From Uranotaenia lowii (taxonomy: Eukaryota; Arthropoda; Insecta; Diptera; Culicidae), in the NCBI RefSeq assembly GCF_029784155.1, contig NC_073693.1:286536875-286600874 (forward strand): a stretch of DNA of 64,000 nt, in the 5' to 3' direction. Positions 41,665 through 53,399 of this stretch are shown in pieces. The position numbers were made by a program, and so were the translations under genes. Below the pieces are notes generated by a model, which was given only the letters and a program-made list of their open reading frames with translations, did not search any database and was not told the DNA's origin. The stretch's first letter is position 1, and every line of letters starts with the position of its first letter.

Positions 41665-43985
41665 GTACTAAAGATGATATGATTGGAAAATCACTACTGG
41701 TATAAAGGCATAAGCTCCAAAACAAAATTATGCAAGACTACTACATTCAAGGGAAACAAGAAAAACATTTTATGAGATTTTCATCCTATTTGATAACTCA
41801 TCCAAAAAGTGAGAATCGAGCACACTGCAACATCTCATCTCGGCTTGCCAGTCCGATATCTTACCCAGCATCATCTGAGTCAGTTAGCAAACGAAAGTCT
41901 TTCTGCCACCGCAAATTAACATAAAACCGTACTGAAAGTGGCGGTCTGCCGTTTGGCTTGGGGGCCAATTCCAGATATTAGAAAGCTTGTTAATGCCGCT
42001 CCGGCATAGAATGTAAAACCGATTATTCCACCTCCAAAGAAGTTTATTATTGGGGCAGAAAATTTGTGGGTGTAGCGTGTACCCCCATAGAACAGGTTTC
42101 AAAAATTCAATGCATATTTTGCAAATTTCTGTGCCGAAAATACGCTGAATAGTGTACTGTACCAATAGACTGAATCGATTTGGGGTCATTTTTAAATTTC
42201 TCAAACCCTGGGATCAAAAAAGCTTTGTTTTGGTTCAAAACTCATCCATGATTTTTGCCAGAATTTTTAAGTTACAGGGGCAGTCGAAAGGAGATACTTG
42301 TTACTTGTACGGTGGTTGAACTCGGAATACTTTATTTCTAATAATTTGCTAAACCATTTCCATCGTTACAAATATCAGTTGTTTGTTAATTATAAACAAA
42401 CATCATGCGTGTGTTGCTATTCATGTCATCGATTGCTTCAAGGAGACGAATCTCAACACACGCATTTTGCAGCCTTCTAACTCCCTCCGGCGGCTCCTCC
42501 TGAAGATGGGACTACTCCTCTTCAACGCAGGCACTGGAACACGCTCTAGCCCCTTTTACTTCTCGATGACCTTCTATTACACCAATTCGACGACCTCCAC
42601 CGGGATCTGGATCTGCGACCTTCCAGTGGCTTCCGGTCCAACGACCTCCCAATGGCTCTGGCCCGACGACCTTCCAGTCTCTGGTCTCGGCGATCTTCCT
42701 GCGGCACGAAACTTCCCTTTCTTCTTCGCCCCGATGCCTTTCCTGATCCCTGCGTCTCCCAGTGGTCTTGCCCGACGACCTCCTCTTGGCTTTCCGGTCC
42801 GACGACCTTCCATGGCACCAGCTTGGCGACCTTCGGTGGTACCCCGCTCATAAGTCCTCCAGTGTCTCCTGGTTCGACGACCACCACCTGGTTCTCAACT
42901 TGACGACGTTCCACGAAACCGGCCCCCAACCTTCCATGGCTTTCGGTACGACGACCTACCAGTGGATCTGGCATCGACTCCCTTGCTGGCACCGGTCCGA
43001 CGATCTTGACCTTTCAAGTATCTGACCAAACGACCTTCCTTTGCACCTTTCCGACAACCTCCCGTGTTACCTGGCTTGTCGACATCCACCTGGCTTTCCG
43101 ATTCGATGATCTTCCAGTTGGGTCCTGTTCCGCCAGCCTTCCACGTTCTCCGGCTTGTCAACCTTCCAGTGTCCCCGGCTTAACGACCTATGTATCGATC
43201 GATCTTCCAGTGGCTCTGGTTCCTGCCTCGATGACCTCCCAATGGTTACTGGTTCATTGTCCTTCCGGGCTTCGGCTCGTTGTCCTTCCATCGGCGCTGG
43301 CACTTCTTTTCACTGTTGATTCTGCAAAAAATCATGGATGAATTTTGAACCAAAAAAAAAAAAGCTTTTTAGACCCCAGGATTTGAGAAATTCAAAAATG
43401 ATCCCAAATCAACTCAGTCTATTGTACCAAAGATGATATGATTGAAAAAGCACTAATGGCCTAAAGACTCGAGCTCCCAAGCAAAATGAAGCATGACCAC
43501 TACCTACAAGCGAAACAAGAAAAACATTTCATGAGATTTTCATCCTATTGGATACCTCATCCCAAAAAAAAAAATGTAGTGGGAATCGAACTTATTTAAA
43601 CGTCTCATCTCGACTTGTCAGTCTGATATCATACCCAGTGCGTCGATTAGCAAACGAAAGTTTGTTGCCATATTTAGTCTCTCTGCCATCGCCGATTAGC
43701 AAAAAACGCACTGCATTGGCCGTTTGCAGTTTGGCTGTTGTTTTTCGCCGTCGGTTGGAAAAAAGAATATTTTTTTTTTCTTATGCCGGTTTACATACAC
43801 ACCGAACGCTCGGTACATTATTCGACAATATCCTTGCTGGCTGATTGTTTCCATCCTGCTTTGTCTTGCTATAGAATGTGCTAGTTAAAGAAAGCTTGTC
43901 AATGCCGGGCCGGCATAGAATCTTATACCGATAATTCCACCTCCAAGGAAGTTCATTATTGGAGTACAGTCTGATTTGTGGATGT
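41665..43985. mobile_element. Composite dispersed repeat enclosing a minisatellite
   Basis: Blocks 41665-41975 and 43425-43745 are direct repeats (shared aaagatgatatgattg, aagaaaaacatttyatgagat, tagcaaacgaaagt). Blocks 41985-42075 and 43885-43975 are also direct repeats (attccacctccaa, ccggcatagaat). Blocks 42160-42260 and 43325-43430 are inverted copies of each other. A minisatellite (42590-43305) sits between them. The pattern fits two copies of one unnamed element, or one element with an internal rearrangement, enclosing the minisatellite. The inverted partial copy at 16010 shows the family is dispersed. No transposase is encoded. Confidence 0.5.
42590..43305. repeat. Degenerate 25-30 bp minisatellite (cgaccttccagtggctctgg type)
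   Basis: About 25 diverged units of the theme 'acgaccttccagtggctctgg' follow each other every 24-30 bp. GC content is far above the surroundings. Because of its low complexity it yields open frames on both strands (42546-42992 minus, 42383-42853 plus) rich in E, R, S, P; these are artefacts. The unit divergence suggests an old array. Confidence 0.7.
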
Positions 43986-43986
43986 A
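43985..43986 (+). repeat. TA target duplication of DD37E transposon, left
   Basis: TA immediately before aagggtgatacgg; its partner is at 45283-45284. Confidence 0.8.
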
Positions 43987-45282
43987 AAGGGTGATACGGT
44001 CAAAATTTGGTCAATATCAACTTGACGTATTTCTTTCAGTTTTGCATTAAAAAAACCTGAACACCCCTCATTTTGAAAATGTGTGTGTGTAGAATGTTGC
44101 TCTTTTTTTAATTTTGGAATTCACTCTTCAGTTGCCAAAATGCCGTCCAAGGAAGAAGAGCAGCGTATCAAAATTTTGCTCGCGCATCGCGAAAATCCGA
44201 GCTACTTGCACGCAAAGCTGGCAAAATCGCGAAAACTTGCCAAATCAACCGTTACAAATGTAATTAAAGTGTTTGGGGAACGTTTGTCGACAGCCAGGAA
44301 GTCTGGATCGGGGGGAAATCGAAAACCGGAAGCTGCTGAGACGACAAAGAGAGTTGCCGGTAGTTTCAAGCGAAACCCTGACCTCTCTCTCCGAGATGCC
44401 GCGAATAAGCTGGGTGTATTGTCTACAACCGTGCATCGAGCCAAAAAACGAGCCGAACTATCGACTTACAAGAAGGTAGTGACTCCAAATCGCTATGATG
44501 AACAAAATATGACGGCCAAAGCGCGATCCTGGAGGCTGTACACGACGATGCTGACGAAGTTTGACTGCGTGGTAATGGACGACGAAACCTACGTCAAAGC
44601 TGACTACAAGCAGCTTCCGGGACAGGAGTTTTATACGGCAAAAGGAAGGGGAAAGATAGTAGATATTTCCAAGCACATGAAACTGTCAAAGTTCGCGAAG
44701 AAATATCTGGTTTGGTAAGCCATACCTATGGCTTGAAAAGCAGCATTTTCAAAGCTTCCGGGACTGTCAACCAAGAAATTTACGTGAAAGAGTGTTTGAA
44801 TAAACTTCTGCTGCCTTTCCTGAAGAAACACGGTTGTTCCGTACTGTTTTGGCCGGATTTGGCATCTTGCCATTACGGTAAAAAGGTCATGGAGTGGTAC
44901 GCCGCCAACAACGTGCAGGTGGTTCCCAACGACACGAACCCTCCCAACACGTCAGAGCTCCGCCCAATTGAGAAATACTGGGCTATTGTCAAGCGGAACC
45001 TAAAGAAGACCAAAAAAACTGCTAAGGCCGAGCAGCAGTTCAAGGCAAACTGGCTTTCTGCGGTGAAGAAGGTGGACAAGGTGGCTGTACAAAATCTGAT
45101 CGCAGGGGTTAAGCGTAAGGCCCGGCAATTCGGATTTGGAGAAGCGGAAGCCTAACTGAACATTTTTCCTGAATTTTATACTAATTAAACTTGAAAAAGG
45201 AATTTAATTTGATTTTTTAAATAAACGATTTCACCGATTTACACGCGTTTTCCCTTGACCGATTTTTGCCCGTATCACCCTT
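43987..45282 (+). mobile_element. IS630-Tc1-mariner DD37E transposon, near-complete (1296 bp)
   Basis: Both terminal inverted repeats are present: left aagggtgatacggtcaaa, right ttgcccgtatcaccctt, flanked by TA. Length and structure are those of a Tc1/mariner element. The transposase is interrupted by one stop and one frameshift (separate entry). The ends look intact, so this copy could still be moved by a transposase supplied elsewhere. It is inserted at the edge of the composite repeat. Two more copies lie at 12382 and 28613. Confidence 0.85.
44140..45155 (+). pseudogene. DD37E transposase, broken by one stop and one frameshift
   Basis: The preferred start is the ATG at 44140 (MPSKEEEQRIKILLAHREN); the frame is open from 44083 but upstream codons are 5' UTR. 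The N-terminal half has helix-turn-helix DNA-binding domains with STVTNVIKVFGERLS and LSLRDAANKLGVLSTT. The first catalytic aspartate is in VVMDDETYVKADY. At 44716-44718 a TAA replaces the CAA present in the 12382 copy, followed by loss of four bases. The second frame (44712-45155) continues with FWPDLASCHYGKKVMEW (second aspartate) and SELRPIEKYWAIVKRN (catalytic glutamate). Exactly 37 residues separate the second D from the E, the defining DD37E spacing. The C-terminus ends RKARQFGFGEAEA. Confidence 0.85.
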
Positions 45283-45284
45283 TA
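45283..45284 (+). repeat. TA target duplication of DD37E transposon, right
   Basis: TA immediately after atcaccctt. Confidence 0.8.
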
Positions 45285-47546
45285 GTAACTAACTAACCCA
45301 AGCATTGAACATGTTGGAATGTTTTTGTTATTTTTACTATACCACGATTTGTTTAAAATATGTAAACAGGAAAGAACAGCTAAATGGAATTGTTCTGAAC
45401 GAACAAGATAGACCCCAAATCATATATATTTTTTATGTTTATCGAACAATGAATGTAAAAAATGTTTCAATTGATATGCAAAACATAAAATCTTCAACGT
45501 TAGTCAAAATGTCTGTAGGAATGTATTTATACGTTCTTGAGAATGAGAGGATAGGGGGATACTTTTAAATTGGTGTGTAACTTCTTTATTGCGCAGTTAG
45601 TTCGAACCACATGTTCCAATTCGGCAATTCTTCACACAAAACGGTCAAACAGAAAAAGAGGGGATCCAAATGTGTCCTTCGAACGCAACGCCTTATGCTG
45701 CTAACCCCAAACCGGTACTCATCGCCGGCGAACAATCCTATGTTTCAATAGTTATGAAAAACTTGTTTAACTGTAGGAAAAAAACACCCTTCTGTTCATC
45801 GGGATTCGGCTTGGTTCTTAGAAATAGCACCCCAATCTAATGCTAAAAACTACTTCTTTCAGTGGATACATTCCTGCAGAAAGGACGAAAGCGAAATCGT
45901 TTCTTGCGCAGGGGTGATTTCTTGTACCAACTGGAAGCGATCTCTCACTTTTTGCGGGACCTCTTTCTTGGGGAAGTTCTAAGGTGCCGGAATAGGTCCT
46001 ACGTGAGCAACCTTCTGCACCCAGTTCCCGAGCCAATCGTATTAGAAACGGAAAGGTACCCTGCTTTTTTCATCATTTTTTCTATAATTCGCTCTCATCC
46101 GATTCAATTAGTCACTTTACTAGAAGAGGGTTCCTTTCCTCTGAATCGCCTTCGAGGAATCGACTTGAAGGGAAGAATTATAAAAAAACAACCGCCAGAC
46201 AGAGACCCGGCAACAAGGGTGTTAAAATATAGGAAACCGGAATCCGATTGGAAGGAAGAAGTAGGATACTTTTTCGTAATGGCGCTGCTGGCTGGCGCTG
46301 ATGACGAGTTGCCTTGCTGCCTCTTAATGATGATGATCTTGATGACGATGGAACAAGCAGCTGCAACTTGGAATCCATTCAAACAGCCGGCTGCTGCTGC
46401 TGCTTGCTGATGTGCCCCCTTAATCGATTGACCACGTGCTAGAGTTGAAGAAGAAGGTGCTTTCGGGGCCCGGTGAGGTTCCTTGCAGAATACCTGGGCC
46501 TTTTACCTACTACACATGTACATTCATGATACGGGTCCGAAATAAAAATATGCTTTCTGTTCGTTTCGTTCAGCCACACAAAATATCATCATCATCATAA
46601 TCATCGTCGTCGTTGTCGTTGTTGTATTTAGGACCTATAGTCGTTGGTCATTGTAGGTATGTAAAAGATCAGGATCTTTAGGGCTCAGTCGAACGAAAGT
46701 CGTGTGCCATCCATCGTAAAAGCTCAACAGTAATGCAATGGCAGCTGGACAGCTGTAGCCCGAAATGGTTTTCGTCTTTTAATGAGTGTCATTTTCGGCA
46801 CGCGGTCAGCTGGCACTTTTTCAGATCGAACGATTCAAGCGAACAATGATGGAATCGACTGTGCAGATCTTTCGATTCAAAGTTTACAGTGATATTACAG
46901 TTCTAACTTCATTTATTCAGAATAGCTGGAAATAATTTGATATTGAAGGGACATTGATAATAACTTATTAATTATTTATGTGAGAAACAACATTGATACA
47001 AAAAGTAATTAAATGTTCTACAAAAAGGGGCTCTTAAAACGTGCTCTCAAAACGGGCTCTTAAAACGGGCTCTTGAACTTGCGGTGCATTAATAAATCAC
47101 GTGAACTTCCGTTTTGAACATTTAAAGTTTCTATAGAGTTCGAAACTAATTCCAAAAGTGAGAAAAGGCCAATTCTTTCGGATACCTCAAGCTTTATGAG
47201 TCTTTTGATTATTTTGAATACGTTTTACGTTAGCACTAAAGGGCCGCTAATTATAATTTTCAAATGAAATTTTCAATGAAACTTAATTACTTTGAAAGAC
47301 ATCTTGTGAAAACTTGGATACTTGATAATGGAAAACTTATATACGACCACCATCATTGTGCTTCAAAAATTAATGAGAATTTTATTATAATTTCGTCATT
47401 CACCATAACTCACGGATGGAACTAATTTAGTAATTTAACTTAGCATCAATTTTTAGTCTGAAAAGCATTTAGAAATTAGTAACTCAATGCGCCCATAAGT
47501 AAAATTAAGTAAGAAAATATAACATTCAATAAATCAAATTCATATA
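45285..47546. other. 2.3 kb without a recognised gene; GC-richer island 45860-46870
   Basis: A 182-codon frame at 45862-46410 (plus) begins MDTFLQKGRKRNRFLRRGDF and ends in an Ala run from gctgctgct repeats; it has no known domain and a minus-strand frame overlaps it, so coding is doubtful. Triplet repeats (atcatcatc, gtcgtcgttgtcg) lie at 46585-46625. The island to 46870 could be conserved host non-coding DNA. The rest is AT-rich. Confidence 0.35.
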
Positions 47547-47660
47547 TCCTTCGTTTAATGAATTTTTGTTTTATTTTTTCAAAAAATCCTAAATAAAAAA
47601 AAAAATTGTTGTAAAAAAACTGATGTAAATTTGTTACTTGTTGTTATTCGAAACGAAGGG
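47547..47660. mobile_element. Short MITE relic related to the one at 47987
   Basis: The right end aaacgaaggg followed by TTAA (47661-47664) and the decayed left end ccttcgtttaatga match the terminal repeats of 47987-48142. The interior ttgttactt is shared. The left TTAA is lost (TATA present). Confidence 0.5.
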
Positions 47661-47986
47661 TTAACCTGATTGATTTGCGAGAGTTGGTTGTCAATGCAAC
47701 TCGGACATCTGCCTCATCGGAGTTTTTTTTAATAATTTTTCCATGTATATATTCGAACACACACATATAGGATCTCAGTGAAATTTAAAGTTTCTTTGAA
47801 GAGATCTAATTTACTTGACTCTAAGGCGTACATTTTCCAAGAATATGACTTTTCCGGTAGTAAGTAAGAACACGTAAACAAAACAGAATCTTGGTTTTCA
47901 GTGCTGCGAAAAACTATCTTGGAACTATAAAAAAAGGAACGTTGACGAACGAAAACGGAAAAGTTTGAATTCAACATACGAGTTAA
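47661..47986. other. Spacer between two MITEs
   Basis: 326 bp with no recognised feature; the minus-strand frame 47729-47977 has no known motif. Confidence 0.45.
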
Positions 47987-48142
47987 CCCTTCGTTTCATG
48001 ATTTTTTATTTTTCGTTAAAAATAATTTTAAACAGTTGAAAATAATGAGTACATCAAGAAAAAAAAAATTAAAATAAAATACGATTTTTCCATTTTTCTA
48101 TGCATTAATTGTTGCAAATTTGTTACTTTATGAAACGAAGGG
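47987..48142. mobile_element. piggyBac-type MITE, 156 bp, TTAA flanks
   Basis: The terminal inverted repeats cccttcgtttcat and atgaaacgaaggg are perfect over 13 bp. TTAA occurs at 47983-47986 and 48143-48146. The TTAA duplication and ends starting with CCC are hallmarks of the piggyBac superfamily. No coding capacity. Confidence 0.75.
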
Positions 48143-48716
48143 TTAAGTTCCAACAGTTTCAGGAGATGTGCATTAATCGCGTTAAAAAAACCCATACATA
48201 TTGGATCTTAACCCTCCAAAGCTGTTCGGGTCAATATGACCCGAAGCGCACATTTCAAACATCTTTATTATCATTCCAATATACTGATGAACTGGTAATT
48301 TTGACAGACCAAGTATGTTCTATGAAAATAATGATCAAATTAACGCCAAAAAATTAAAATTTGAGTTTTAAAAATCGGTTCATTGGGAAATGAAATACAG
48401 CTAAGCAAAGCCAAAATTTGATGTCGTTTTTTTAAAGAAAGATCTTTGCCTACCGGAATATCTGTCAAGCGGTCAAAACTTTCATTAGACCCCTAAATAT
48501 CTATACATTGTCGGATAGATGGATTATTGACAATTTCAAACATTAATGATACACTTAAATACAGAAAAGCTGTCAAAAGTTATGAGTATTTTAAAAATAA
48601 AATTGATTTTTCGGACCTTTTTCTTTCTGAACCAGTTTCTGATAACCTGGTAAAACATATCGACTTAACTTTTGAATCTTGAGCAATTAGAATAAATTTC
48701 CAACACAATGAATATA

Positions 48717-48724
48717 ATATCATC
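48717..48724 (+). repeat. 8 bp target duplication of hAT-like element, left
   Basis: atatcatc, repeated at 58223-58230. Confidence 0.75.
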
Positions 48725-48970
48725 CATGGCCGTAGGAACGGGGGGGGGGTTTTGGGGGTTAAACCCCCCCCCCCCCCGAGGGTCCAAAAAGCAAGCGAGG
48801 TATTCTACTTTACACTTAAAATTTTAAATCCATAATCCAATTATAATAAAAGATCAAAGTTATTCAAGAGTTACAATCTAGACTAAAAACTAATGCCAAA
48901 ACCTCAAAAACCCATCCCAAGTTCAAAATTCTTCTACAGTTTTTCAAAATTTTCTCACTTGGTCATGGCA

Positions 48971-49357
48971 TAAGGTCGCCAGATTTTTTTCAGCACGTAT
49001 CCGGGCCGGACAAAATCGAACTGGTTTTTATAAAAAACTTGGCAAAATCGGGGTATTTGATTTCAAAATTGTCGACCAAAATCCGGGCAATTCTGGTAAA
49101 AACCTAGGAATTACTCATCAAAGATCAAGAAAGAAAACCTTTTAGGTTTTTTTTAACTTGCTTCAAAAATTTTGGACGTATAAATAAAAATTTGATTTTT
49201 TCTACGTTTGATTTAATAATAAGAATTAAAATAAATCCGAGCAAAATCTGGGCTTTTCCAATGAAATCCGAGCAACAGGGTCGAACCGGACTTTTCCAAA
49301 ATTTTATATTAAATATCCAGAACAACCCAATTAAAACTGGGCAATCTGCAACCTTAT
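48971..49357. mobile_element. MITE nested in the hAT-like element
   Basis: The ends taaggtcgccagattttt and gggcaatctgcaacctta form an imperfect inverted pair (aaggtygcmagat). The interior is AT-rich, with repeated 'aatccgagcaaaatc'-like phrases. No coding capacity. Its right 34 bp are included in the ~650 bp duplication that flanks LOA. Confidence 0.55.
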
Positions 49358-49984
49358 CATAGAAATTCCAGTCTGAATATTAAATTTTAAATAAAACACA
49401 TTTTGGAGGTTCTGGTTCCATATTCCCATGAACAAATTTGTATTTCTACATATTTTCGTATTTCTGATTTTGTATCAAGTTTAGGATTCTTGATTTTCAG
49501 TTCGAATGATCATAAGAAATTAGGAATGAGAAGCTGTTTTGAAATCCTGGTTCAAATTCAGTTTTGATTTCATATCAAATTTGAATAATGTTTTTCGAAA
49601 ATTATATGCATTTCCAATATTTTGATAATAGTTTTCCGAATATGAAAAAAGAAGAATTTTGTTTTATATTCAAATTCAAAGTTCTTAAACTTTATTCTTA
49701 CCAAAAATTCAAACATTTAAAGCTTCTAAGTGGTGATCCAAAATTGAAAACTCAGATTTAGATTCATCATTTGAAATTAACATTTCAACATACAGATTTA
49801 CATACAGATTTACAAAACAGATTTAAAATTAAATAATTGAAATAAAGAATTAAGATTAAACCAGCACTACAGTGTTCGTTTAAAAGATTCATGAATGAGG
49901 GCTTGGCTCATAAAATTCTGATTTGGTAATAAGATTCAGAAATCATAATTCAAGAGAACATGAACTTGAATATTTGCTTGTCAA
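49324..49984 (+). repeat. Long direct repeat flanking LOA element, left copy (661 bp)
   Basis: It begins aacccaattaaaactggg and ends tatttgcttgtcaa. It is nearly identical to 56743-57389; by eye the differences are a handful of substitutions and one 14 bp length change. Both copies end exactly at the boundaries of the LOA element. Confidence 0.85.
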
Positions 49985-50493
49985 CGGCTGTGTGGTGGCG
50001 GCTTATAGAATACTACCACTGGGATACTGGTCCACGTCGTAAAAGGCGACTTATCCAGTACTTCCCATATGCGTTAGTCATTCTTCAAATGCGACTTTCA
50101 CATTGGGAGGGGGGAACCTTGGCTTGGTTCCAAGCCAAGTTTCTTCAGGGAGGATTCACCAATTGTGCTTATTGCTATTAATGCGCATGCACGAGTTGTA
50201 TTCTCCTAAATTTTGTAAACACCCGCTTCAAGGTGGTTCTGTGCCTGCGGGCCCCAAAGTGGGGGTAGGAGGGTGTATAATAATCCTATCTTAAGCAGAA
50301 CGTTGTTAAGGTCTGCACTATAGCCAGGCACTGGTGCAAAGGGCCGTATTTTTCCTGGCAACTCGTGGGATTCAGATTAGACACACGATTTTTAAATTTT
50401 CATCCTGTATGGGATACCCCGCTTCATGCGTTGATATGAAGGTGCAGAGGTTCTTGTGTGTGATGGAAATATATGTGGAATTCTTTGATAGAA

Positions 50494-50716
50494 ATGCTTT
50501 CTATTAAGGTTGCACAGATAAATTTGCAGCACAAAAGAACCGCTACACTTAACTTATATCGTTTAATCCTTAATGGAACTGCATCAATCGCCTTGGTCCA
50601 AGAACCCTATTTCCGAAATGGAACTTTTTACTTAGGGAATTTGCTCAAACCAAACTTTACTGTGTTCAGTGTAATTGGAATGACTAGTGCCCGAATAATG
50701 CCTCGTGCATGTATAT
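50494..50716 (+). pseudogene. LOA endonuclease, N-terminal piece
   Basis: MLSIKVAQINLQHKRTATL and SIALVQEPYFRNGTFYLG are the first two endonuclease motifs (asparagine and catalytic glutamate). The frame is cut at PRACI by the nested insertion and resumes at 53139 with INNSLNATLIPNL. Confidence 0.7.
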
Positions 50717-53135
50717 TTATTTATTTATTTATTTATTTATTTCACCAAACATCGTAGGCTACATATATATTCTTAAAACTAGAAGTACAATCTTAATATT
50801 ACTTCAAATACTACAATATTAGGTTCTTAAGTGCCTGTCGCCGTAAAAAGCACTTTTTAGCTGCTGTTTAGACATAGTAAAATCTATGTTCTGGTAGTTT
50901 TTATTATAATTCTGCATAAGACAATTGATTGGACTATTTTTACCATAATCAGTTCGAGCAGAGGTTAAAATAAACAGATTTCTGGTTCTCAACTGGCGAC
51001 TCGGACAATAAAAGTTTAACTTATTTAGTAGATAAGTAGATTGAACACGCTGATTAATTATGTCGTTTACAAAGGAGATTGCAGCAAATTCTCTTCTAAC
51101 ACTTAATGGTTCAATATTTATTAGTAAACAGCGTGATTCGTAGCTTGGTAATTGGCTCTGTGACCATCCTAGATTTCGTAAAGCAAATAGAACAAATTGT
51201 TTCTGAATGGATTCTAAACGGTTTTTATGAGAAATTTGAAAGGGGGACCACACAACGCTGCAGTATTCAAGTATGGATCGGACATAAGCTGTGTACAATG
51301 TTTTAATGTATATGGGTCTTGAAAATTATAACTAAAACGTTTTATAAAACCAAGCATACTATTTGATTTTTGAATTACTGAGTTATAGTGATCTACAAAA
51401 GTAAGTTTTGAGTCCAATATAATACCTAGATCTCTTATCTTATTGATTCTCTCCACAGGCTCATTTCCTAATGTGACAATTTCATATGACGGATATTTTT
51501 TCCTTGTAAATACAATATGTGAACATTTTTTCACGTTTAGTTCAAGAAGACTTTTACTGCACCATTTGTAAAAAATATTTATTTCATTTTGAAACACCCT
51601 GAAATCTTCTTCGTTGTTGACTATCATATAAAGCTTCATATCGTCTGCGTATATAAGCACGTTTAGCTGGTTCAGTAAATAAGTAATGTCATTGACGTAT
51701 AAGATAAATAATAAGGGACCGAGATGGGAGCCTTGAGGCACACCAGATGTAACGGAGATGCTTTTCGAAAGTGAACCATTGAATCTAACAATTTGTGTAC
51801 GGTTTGTCAAATACGACTCAATCCATTTCAGCAGTTGTGTACTGAATCCGTTTTTATGTAGTTTAAAAATTAACAAAGGGATGTCGATTCTATCAAAAGC
51901 TTTACTGAAGTCCGTGTATAGAGCCTGAACGGAATTTCCTTGATCCATAGAGTGGATATTATAAGAAACGAATTCAAGTAAATTAGTCGCTGTAGATCGT
52001 CCTTTAACAAATCCATGTTGCTTTTCAGTTATGAGTGTTTTTATTTGATTATATATTTTTTGATTCACTATTGCTTCAAAAAGTTTCGGTATGCACGATA
52101 AGATTGCTATACCCCGGTAATTTTTAATGTCGGACTTTTTCCCCGACTTGAAAATAGGTACAAGAAAAGATTCTTTCCATACTTGAGGAAAAACACCGGA
52201 TTTCAACGATGAGTTGAACAATAGAAACAAGGGCACACTTAGTTCATTTACAAGATTTTTTAAAAGTAATGGAGGAATTCCATCAGGCCCGGGCCCTTTG
52301 GAGCTATCCAGGGAGCAAATTGATTTGTGTATTTCCTCAAGGGTGATTGAATCTACCACAGTCAATGATGCTGAGTCGGAAAAATAATCGAAAAACGCAG
52401 TGTCGCGATCGGCTTCCGAAAAACTGGTGTAAACGCTTTGGAAGAAATTGGCAAACAAATTACATATTTCATGGGAATTATTACCGTTAGCGCTGTCCAA
52501 GTGCATACGAGATGGAAAATTATTACTTTTCAATTTGGAACTTACATACTTGAAGAAGCTTCTTGGGTTAGATTTAATGTTTTCCTCTGTTTTCCTATTA
52601 TATTCTTCGAAGGAGGTATTAAGGCATATGGCTAGTTTGTTGCATGCTTCTTGATATTCTAAACTATTAGCTAGCGATGGTGTCTTTTTCCAGTTTTTAT
52701 GCGCTTTCTGCTTTTTATTTCTAAGATGCTTTAGCTCTTTTGAAAACCATGGCGGATTTCTGTTATTATTCGTTCGTCGCTTTATTTTTATTGGGACATA
52801 TTTACTCAAGATATTACCAAGAATGTTATAAAAAATAGCTACCTGATTGACAGTTTGGTTTTCGCTTTGAAATGATGATTGCCAATTAACTGATTGTAAT
52901 TTAGTTTTAATCATTGTGCAATTTGCATGGAAAAAGTCAAGGGTCTCCTCATATTCGTATTCTGGTATTCCTTTGTTGTCAGAACATATAATTGAAAATT
53001 CGATAGCTGTATGAAATATCTCATTTTTCCAAATTGGATTAGTAGCTTCCAAAATACAAAAGTCATCAGTCAAGTTTGAAAACAGTAAATCGAGATAGCG
53101 ATTGCAGGCATTTTTCACATGATTTATTGATTGAT
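50715..53135 (-). mobile_element. Jockey-like LINE, 5'-truncated, inside LOA
   Basis: Minus-strand LINE with its 3' end at the (attt)n tract 50715-50742 and its 5' break near 53125, within the linker between endonuclease and reverse transcriptase. There is no RNase H. The target duplication is obscured by the AT-rich repeats at both ends (gatttattgattgatt at 53121). It is the youngest insertion of the nest. Confidence 0.75.
50819..53118 (-). pseudogene. Jockey-like reverse transcriptase with one frameshift
   Basis: The first frame (53118-51214, 634 codons) is a reverse transcriptase missing its endonuclease. It contains RNPPWFSKELKHLRNKKQK, SSKGPGPDGIPPLLL, YRGIAILSCIPKLFEAIV, KQHGFVKGRSTATNLLEF, TDFSKAFDRIDIPLL, SGVPQGSHLGPLLFILYV and the catalytic LIYADDMKLY (about residue 490). 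Near 51300 the frame shifts: KRFSYNFQDPYTLK should join to LYTAYVRSILEYCSVVWSP, found in the second frame (51298-50819, 159 codons), which ends YGDRHLRT. One shift in 770 residues indicates a fairly recent copy. Confidence 0.8.
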
Positions 53136-53328
53136 TGATTTATTGATAAACAATTCTTTAAATGCAACACTTATACCCAATCTAACAACAAGAGACATTT
53201 GCGTCGTTCAGGTTTCGCTGCCTGATAGAAAATACGTCTACTGTTCAGCATACTCACCATATGAACAATCATCCCCTACGGATGATTTAAAAATCACAAT
53301 TGTGAATCACAAAATATACCTCTTGTAA
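53136..53328 (+). pseudogene. LOA endonuclease, middle piece
   Basis: The resumed frame has NNSLNATLIPNLTTRDICVV and KYVYCSAYSPYE. A frameshift near 53310 separates it from PLVIGCDANAHHFVWGSS, which carries the catalytic D-x-N motif and is in frame with the large downstream ORF. Confidence 0.65.
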
Positions 53329-53399
53329 TTGGCTGTGATGCCAATGCCCATCATTTTGTATGGGGTAGCTCAGATATCAATCTGAGAGGCTTAAATTTA

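Noticed and set aside
42383..43341. Several overlapping open frames on both strands in the GC-rich block
   Set aside because: They come from the 25-30 bp minisatellite. Reading frames on both strands are equally open and there is no domain.
45862..46410. 182-codon frame ending in an alanine run
   Set aside because: No recognisable domain, an overlapping frame exists on the other strand, and the alanine run is a gct repeat. Kept only as a remark in the stretch entry.
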